The notes beneath the pieces were generated by a model that searched no databases, was not told the origin of the DNA, and saw nothing but the letters and a program-made list of their open reading frames with translations. DNA of 64,000 nucleotides from Micromonospora sp. HNM0581 (GTDB taxonomy: Bacteria > Actinomycetota > Actinomycetes > Mycobacteriales > Micromonosporaceae), in NCBI RefSeq assembly GCF_012726175.1, contig NZ_JAASAD010000003.1:1-64000 (forward strand), in the 5' to 3' direction. Each line of letters begins with the position of its first letter. Within the stretch, counting starts at the first letter, position 1. Both the position numbers and the translations under genes were made by a program. This document shows positions 59,992-64,000 of the stretch, piece after piece.

Positions 59992-60036
59992 CACCTCCTC
60001 GCGACATCTGACAGGACAAGCATGTCTGCCACGCGA

Positions 60037-60052
60037 GTGATCGTCTGCTCAC
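60037..60052. promoter_or_regulatory. Candidate Crp/Fnr-type site upstream of the peptide gene
   Basis: GTGATCGTCTGCTCAC has GTGA and TCAC ends with eight bases between them. It sits about 46 bp before the peptide start, near a Crp/Fnr gene. The spacing differs from the CRP consensus by two bases, so this is weak. Confidence 0.3.
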
Positions 60053-60165
60053 TTATGCGCACCGGGCGAGGGACAGGTTGGTCGTCGGCCATCACCGCCG
60101 TTCGCGGCGGCACCAGTGTCGGCGGGCTGCCGACCAACGGCGACCTGAGGGGCCAGGCCGGAGTT

Positions 60166-61458
60166 TCAGCGCTCCAGGATCGCGGTCACACCCTGGCCAC
60201 CGGCCGCGCAGATGGAGATGAGTCCGCGCCCGCTGCCCTTGGTCGCGAGCAGCTTGGCCAGGGTGGCGACGATCCGTCCGCCGGTCGCGGCGAACGGGTG
60301 GCCGGCGGCCAGCGAGGAGCCGTTGACGTTCAGCTTGTCGGTGTCGATGGTGCCGAGCGGGGCGTCCAGGCCGAGTCGGTCCTTGCAGAACTCCGGTGAC
60401 TCCCAGGCTGCCAGCGTCGCCAGCACCTGCGAGGCAAAGGCCTCGTGGATCTCGTAGTAGTCGAAGTCCTGCAGGGTGAGCCCGGTCCGGGCCAGCAGTC
60501 GGGGCACGGCGTACGCGGGCGCCATCAGCAGCCCCTCCTCGCCGTACACGAAGTCCACCGCGCCGGTCTCCGACTGCGCGAACCAGGCCAGCACCGGCAG
60601 GTTGTGCTCGCGCGCCCATTCCTCGCTGGCCAGCAGCACGGTGGAGGCACCGTCGGTGAGCGGTGACGAGTTGCCGGCGGTCATGGTGGCCCTTTCGGCG
60701 TCCGGCCCCCTAGTGCCGAAGACCGGTCGCAGCGCACCGAGCTTCTCCAGGCTGGCGTCGGGGCGCAGGTTCGCGTCGCGGGTCAGCCCCAGGTAGGGGG
60801 TCATCAGGTCGTCGAAGAACCCCGCGTTGTACGCGGCGGCGAGCCGCTGGTGCGACCGCAGCGCCAACTCGTCCTGGGCCTGCCGGTCGACGTTCCACCG
60901 CAGGGCGGTCTGCGCGGCGTGCTCACCCATGGACAGGCCGGTACGCGGCTCGGCGTTACGGGGGATCTCCGGCTTGAACGGCTGGGCCGGGCGCAACTTC
61001 GCGGCGATCCGGAGCCGTTCGCCGAGGGTCCGGGCGGAGTTGAGTTTGAGCAGCGTACGGCGCATGTCATCGTTGACGGCGAGCGGCGCGTCGGAGGTCG
61101 TGTCGACGCCACCGGCGATGCCCACGTCGAGCTGACCAAGAGCGATCTTGTTAGCGACCAGGATGGCGGCTTCCAGGCCGGTCCCGCAGGCCTGCTGGAT
61201 GTCGTACGCCGGGGTGCGCGGGTCGAGCTTCGAGCCCAGCACCACTTCACGGGTGAGGTTGTAGTCCTTCGCGTGCTTGAGCACCGCACCGGCGACGACC
61301 TCGCCGACCCTGTGCCCGGCCAGACCGAACCGGGCGATCAACCCGTCCAGCGCGGCTCCGAGCATGTCGGAGTTGGCGGCGCTGGCATAGCGCGAGTTGG
61401 AGCGGGCGAAGGGGATCCGGTTACCGCCGATGACCGCGACCCGTCGAACGTTCTGCAC
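60166..61458 (-). CDS. Acetyl-CoA acetyltransferase (thiolase), FadA2-like
   Basis: 430 aa. The nucleophile Cys is in QQACGTGLEAAI; NVNGSSLAAGHPFAATGGR carries the catalytic His, and CAAGGQG the second Cys. EIHEAFASQVLA is also typical. It condenses or cleaves acyl-CoA and acetyl-CoA. GTG 61458 has GAGGAGG upstream. It is divergent from the FabG4-like gene, as in the mycobacterial fadA2/fabG4 locus. Confidence 0.9.
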   Translation of the reverse strand: MQNVRRVAVIGGNRIPFARSNSRYASAANSDMLGAALDGLIARFGLAGHRVGEVVAGAVLKHAKDYNLTREVVLGSKLDPRTPAYDIQQACGTGLEAAILVANKIALGQLDVGIAGGVDTTSDAPLAVNDDMRRTLLKLNSARTLGERLRIAAKLRPAQPFKPEIPRNAEPRTGLSMGEHAAQTALRWNVDRQAQDELALRSHQRLAAAYNAGFFDDLMTPYLGLTRDANLRPDASLEKLGALRPVFGTRGPDAERATMTAGNSSPLTDGASTVLLASEEWAREHNLPVLAWFAQSETGAVDFVYGEEGLLMAPAYAVPRLLARTGLTLQDFDYYEIHEAFASQVLATLAAWESPEFCKDRLGLDAPLGTIDTDKLNVNGSSLAAGHPFAATGGRIVATLAKLLATKGSGRGLISICAAGGQGVTAILER

Positions 61459-61512
61459 GATCCGCCTCCTCGAAAGTGTTGCCCGCACCCTACTCGCCAG
61501 TAGGCTACGCCT

Positions 61513-62886
61513 ATGACCGACAGGTATGCGAGCTTCGTCCAATCGGGCGCCGGGCGGGCGCTGGTCAAGCGCCTCGGGTTGCCCGATCCGCCGCGACTAC
61601 GCCGGCACGTTCCCGGTGAGCCAATTCTGCCCGGGCTGGTGCTGCTCGGTGCCGCCAGCGGCGGACGGCTCACCGAACCGGTCAGCAGTGCCCTGGCCGC
61701 CGCCGGGCTCGCGCTGCGCGATCAGGCCACCGCCGTGCCCGATCCGGCGACCGGTCGTACGCCGGAGAGCGCCGCTCTCGTCTTCGACGCCACCGGCATC
61801 AGCGAGTCGTCCCACCTGCGCCAGCTCTACGACTTCTTTCATCCGCAGGCCCGGGCGGTGCAGCCCAGCGGCCGGGTGATCGTGCTGGGCACGCCCCCGG
61901 ACGAGTGCGGCACGCCACGCGAGGCGACCGCCCAGCGGGCACTGGAAGGATTGACCCGCAGCATCGGCAAGGAGTTCGGCCGCGGTATCACCGCGCAGCT
62001 GGTGTACGTCACCCGGAACGCCGACGCGGGCACCTGGACCAGCCTGGAGGCGACCCTACGGTTCCTGTTGTCGGGCCGCTCCGCGTACGTCTCGGGGCAG
62101 GTGATCCGGGTCGGCGCCGGCCAGGCCACCGCACCGGCCGACTGGGACCATCCACTCGACGGACAGGTGGTGCTGGTCACCGGCGCGGCCCGAGGTATCG
62201 GCGCGGCACTGGCCCGGACACTCGCCCGCGACGGCGCGACAGTGGTGGCACTGGACATCCCCGCCGCCGGGGACGAACTGGCCGTGGTCGCCAACGAGAT
62301 CGGCGGCAGTGCCGTGCAGCTCGACCTGACCGCCGCCGACGCGCCGACCCGGCTCGCCGAACACCTGGCCAGCCGGCACCGGCGGGTGGACGTGGTGGTG
62401 CACAACGCCGGCATCACCCGGGACAGGACCCTCGGTCGGATGGACGCCGACCGGTGGGCTCAGGTCATCGACGTCAACCTGTCCAGTCAGGAGCGGATCA
62501 ACGACGCGCTGCTGGAACGCGAGCTGATCCCCGCCGGAGGACGGATCATCGGTGTCTCCTCGATCGCCGGGATCGCCGGTAACCGGGGCCAGACCAACTA
62601 CGCCACCAGCAAGGCCGGGGTCGTCGGGTTGGTCGAATCGCTCGCTCCGACGCTGAGGAAGCGTCAGATCAGTGTCAATGCGGTCGCGCCCGGCTTCATC
62701 GAGACCCGGCTCACCGCCCGGATCCCGCTGGTGCTGCGGGAGGCGGGGCGCCGGATGAACAGCCTTTCGCAGGGTGGTTTGCCGGTGGACGTCGCGGAGA
62801 CCATCGGCTGGCTGGCCTGGCCGGCGTCCGGTGCGCTGACCGGCAACGTCGTGCGGGTCTGCGGCCAGAGTCTGCTGGGGGCGTGA
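61513..62886 (+). CDS. High-molecular-weight 3-oxoacyl-ACP/CoA reductase, FabG4-like
   Basis: 457 aa, about the length of mycobacterial FabG4 (454). The N-terminal flavodoxin-like domain (1-205) is followed by a C-terminal SDR: TGAARGIGAAL (cofactor), NAGITRD, SSIAGIAGN (Ser), and YATSK (Tyr, Lys). It reduces 3-oxoacyl-CoA/ACP with NADH. The stop overlaps the next gene's ATG. Confidence 0.9.
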   Translation: MTDRYASFVQSGAGRALVKRLGLPDPPRLRRHVPGEPILPGLVLLGAASGGRLTEPVSSALAAAGLALRDQATAVPDPATGRTPESAALVFDATGISESSHLRQLYDFFHPQARAVQPSGRVIVLGTPPDECGTPREATAQRALEGLTRSIGKEFGRGITAQLVYVTRNADAGTWTSLEATLRFLLSGRSAYVSGQVIRVGAGQATAPADWDHPLDGQVVLVTGAARGIGAALARTLARDGATVVALDIPAAGDELAVVANEIGGSAVQLDLTAADAPTRLAEHLASRHRRVDVVVHNAGITRDRTLGRMDADRWAQVIDVNLSSQERINDALLERELIPAGGRIIGVSSIAGIAGNRGQTNYATSKAGVVGLVESLAPTLRKRQISVNAVAPGFIETRLTARIPLVLREAGRRMNSLSQGGLPVDVAETIGWLAWPASGALTGNVVRVCGQSLLGA

Positions 62887-64000
62887 TGGCCCGGCGCCGA
62901 CGCGACGACGAGCCGGCCGACGACCTGTCGGTGGACGAGCTGATCGACGGGCCGACCGAGAACCTGACCCCCGAGATCCAGGCCGCCGTGCTCGCCGGAC
63001 CGACCGGCGACGGGGACCTGGAGGCGACCCGCGACCTGTCCGGCCACGCCCCGGCCGACCCACCGGCTGTGGATTCGGTGACGCCAGCGTCCGCCGACGC
63101 GCAACGAACCGGCACCAGCGGCGGCGTTCCGCCCGTACCGACGGCACGGGCCCGGGTGGAGTTGCCCCGGCTACCGGCGGCCGGGCCGTCGTATCGGCGG
63201 GCGCTGCTGGGCGCGGTGGCGGATCTGGGTGGTCGGCGCGGTGCAACGGTGCCGGCGGTGCAGCTGGCGGTGGGTGGCGTGCCGGTGGACCAGGAGCGGC
63301 TGGCTGACTACGACCGGGTCTGCGGGTTCCGGCTCGCCGACCGGTTACCCGCGACCTTCCCGCACGTCATGGGCTTTCCACTGACGCTACGTCTGATCAG
63401 CGCCCCGGAGTTTCCGATCCCGCTGACCGGGGTGGTGCACGTGGGCAACCAGATCACGGTACGTAGGCCGGTCACCGTCACCGACCGGCTGGACTTCACC
63501 ACCTGGGCAGAGAATCTGCGCCCGCACGAGCGGGGGCGGCAGGTGGATGTCGTACTCGTCGGGTCGGTCGACGGCGAGGAGGTGTGGCGCGGCGTCTCGA
63601 CCTACCTCGGCCGGCAGCGCGCCCCGGACGGTGGTCAGCGGCGCGGCCACGGCGACCGACCACCGCCGCCGGCCGTCACCGCGCGCTGGTCGGTCACGCC
63701 CCGGGTGGGTACGGACTACGCGCGGGTCTCCGGCGACCACAACCCGATCCACACCTCGCGGGTGGGGGCGCGGCTGCTCGGGTTTCCCCGTCCCATTGCG
63801 CACGGGATGTGGAGCGCCGCACGGTGTCTCGCGGCGCTGGAGAGTCGGCTGCCGGAGACGTACACGGCGGACGTGGCGTTCAAGCTGCCGGTGCCGCTGC
63901 CCGGCACGGTGACCTTCAGCGCCACGGCGCTCGGCTCGGGCTGGGATTTCAGCCTGCACGACCGACGCGGCCGGCCACATCTCGTAGGCACCATTCGATG
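62886..64000 (+). CDS. MaoC-like acyl dehydratase (HtdX-like), 3' end outside window
   Basis: At least 371 codons, running off the right edge. An acidic, disordered N-terminus (about 1-90) precedes two hotdog domains: FPHVMGFPLTLRLI in the first and GDHNPIHTSRVGARLLGFPR then IAHGMW, the hydratase-2 motif with catalytic Asp and His, in the second. It would dehydrate 3-hydroxyacyl-CoA. ATG 62886 overlaps the upstream stop. With the reductase and thiolase it forms an acyl-CoA modification set like fadA2-fabG4-htdX. The acidic extension is longer than I expect for HtdX. Confidence 0.85.
   Translation, partial: MARRRRDDEPADDLSVDELIDGPTENLTPEIQAAVLAGPTGDGDLEATRDLSGHAPADPPAVDSVTPASADAQRTGTSGGVPPVPTARARVELPRLPAAGPSYRRALLGAVADLGGRRGATVPAVQLAVGGVPVDQERLADYDRVCGFRLADRLPATFPHVMGFPLTLRLISAPEFPIPLTGVVHVGNQITVRRPVTVTDRLDFTTWAENLRPHERGRQVDVVLVGSVDGEEVWRGVSTYLGRQRAPDGGQRRGHGDRPPPPAVTARWSVTPRVGTDYARVSGDHNPIHTSRVGARLLGFPRPIAHGMWSAARCLAALESRLPETYTADVAFKLPVPLPGTVTFSATALGSGWDFSLHDRRGRPHLVGTIR

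Overview
The window is high-GC actinobacterial chromosome, most likely from Micromonospora or a close relative in Micromonosporaceae. This rests on GTG starts, 4-nt stop/start overlaps, the bldC / hypothetical / valine dehydrogenase neighbourhood, a DUF3073 protein, F420/PPOX-type and sterol-carrier proteins, a split purS-purQ-purL set and a LitR-regulated crt cluster. No species can be named from the sequence alone.

Layout. 0-3.1 kb: the 3' part of a collagen-like (Gly-X-Y) surface protein, a TPR lipoprotein and a fused glycosyltransferase/methyltransferase. 3.2-8.0 kb: a TetR/DUF4386 divergent pair, a GH65 enzyme and a prepilin peptidase. 8.6-21.7 kb: a Tad/Flp pilus operon, interrupted between its second TadE-like gene and its TadG-like gene by a roughly 4-kb element on the opposite strand. 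The element holds two tyrosine recombinases, an XRE-like regulator and a GNAT acetyltransferase. 21.8-24.2 kb: a Rieske/DUF2231 membrane protein and a flavin disulfide reductase. 24.3-30.8 kb: a light-responsive carotenoid locus (photolyase, crtB; divergently crtE, crtI, idi, litR). 31-32.3 kb: a NodB-type deacetylase lipoprotein and tRNA-Glu, -Asp and -Phe. 32.5-41.8 kb: housekeeping and conserved genes, including an orphan substrate-binding lipoprotein that looks circularly permuted, two fatty-acid oxidation genes, bldC and vdh. 41.9-43.3 kb: a two-gene RiPP locus (radical SAM/SPASM maturase plus a 78-aa precursor ending in aromatic-x-Asn motifs). 43.4-56.9 kb: purine genes (purM, purF, purL, purQ, purS, purB) with a sterol-carrier protein, a Gly/Tyr-rich membrane protein, a 2-phosphosulfolactate phosphatase-like gene, a trypsin-like protease and a YbjQ-like protein. 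57.6-60 kb: a Crp/Fnr regulator and, convergent to it, a 26-aa peptide gene separated by a strong hairpin from an M50 membrane metalloprotease with a PqqD-like N-terminus. 60.2-64 kb: thiolase, FabG4-like reductase and MaoC-like dehydratase (runs off the right edge), resembling the mycobacterial fadA2-fabG4-htdX arrangement.

The most interesting points are: (1) the AmcA/AmcB-like cyclophane RiPP locus; (2) the 26-aa peptide, attenuator hairpin and RRE-fused M50 protease cassette; (3) the probable circular permutation in the substrate-binding protein; (4) the Tad operon split by a dual-recombinase element whose second recombinase carries eight CxxC motifs; (5) a collagen-like protein next to a GT-MT fusion. 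All family assignments were made by eye from sequence motifs. No database search or structure prediction was run.
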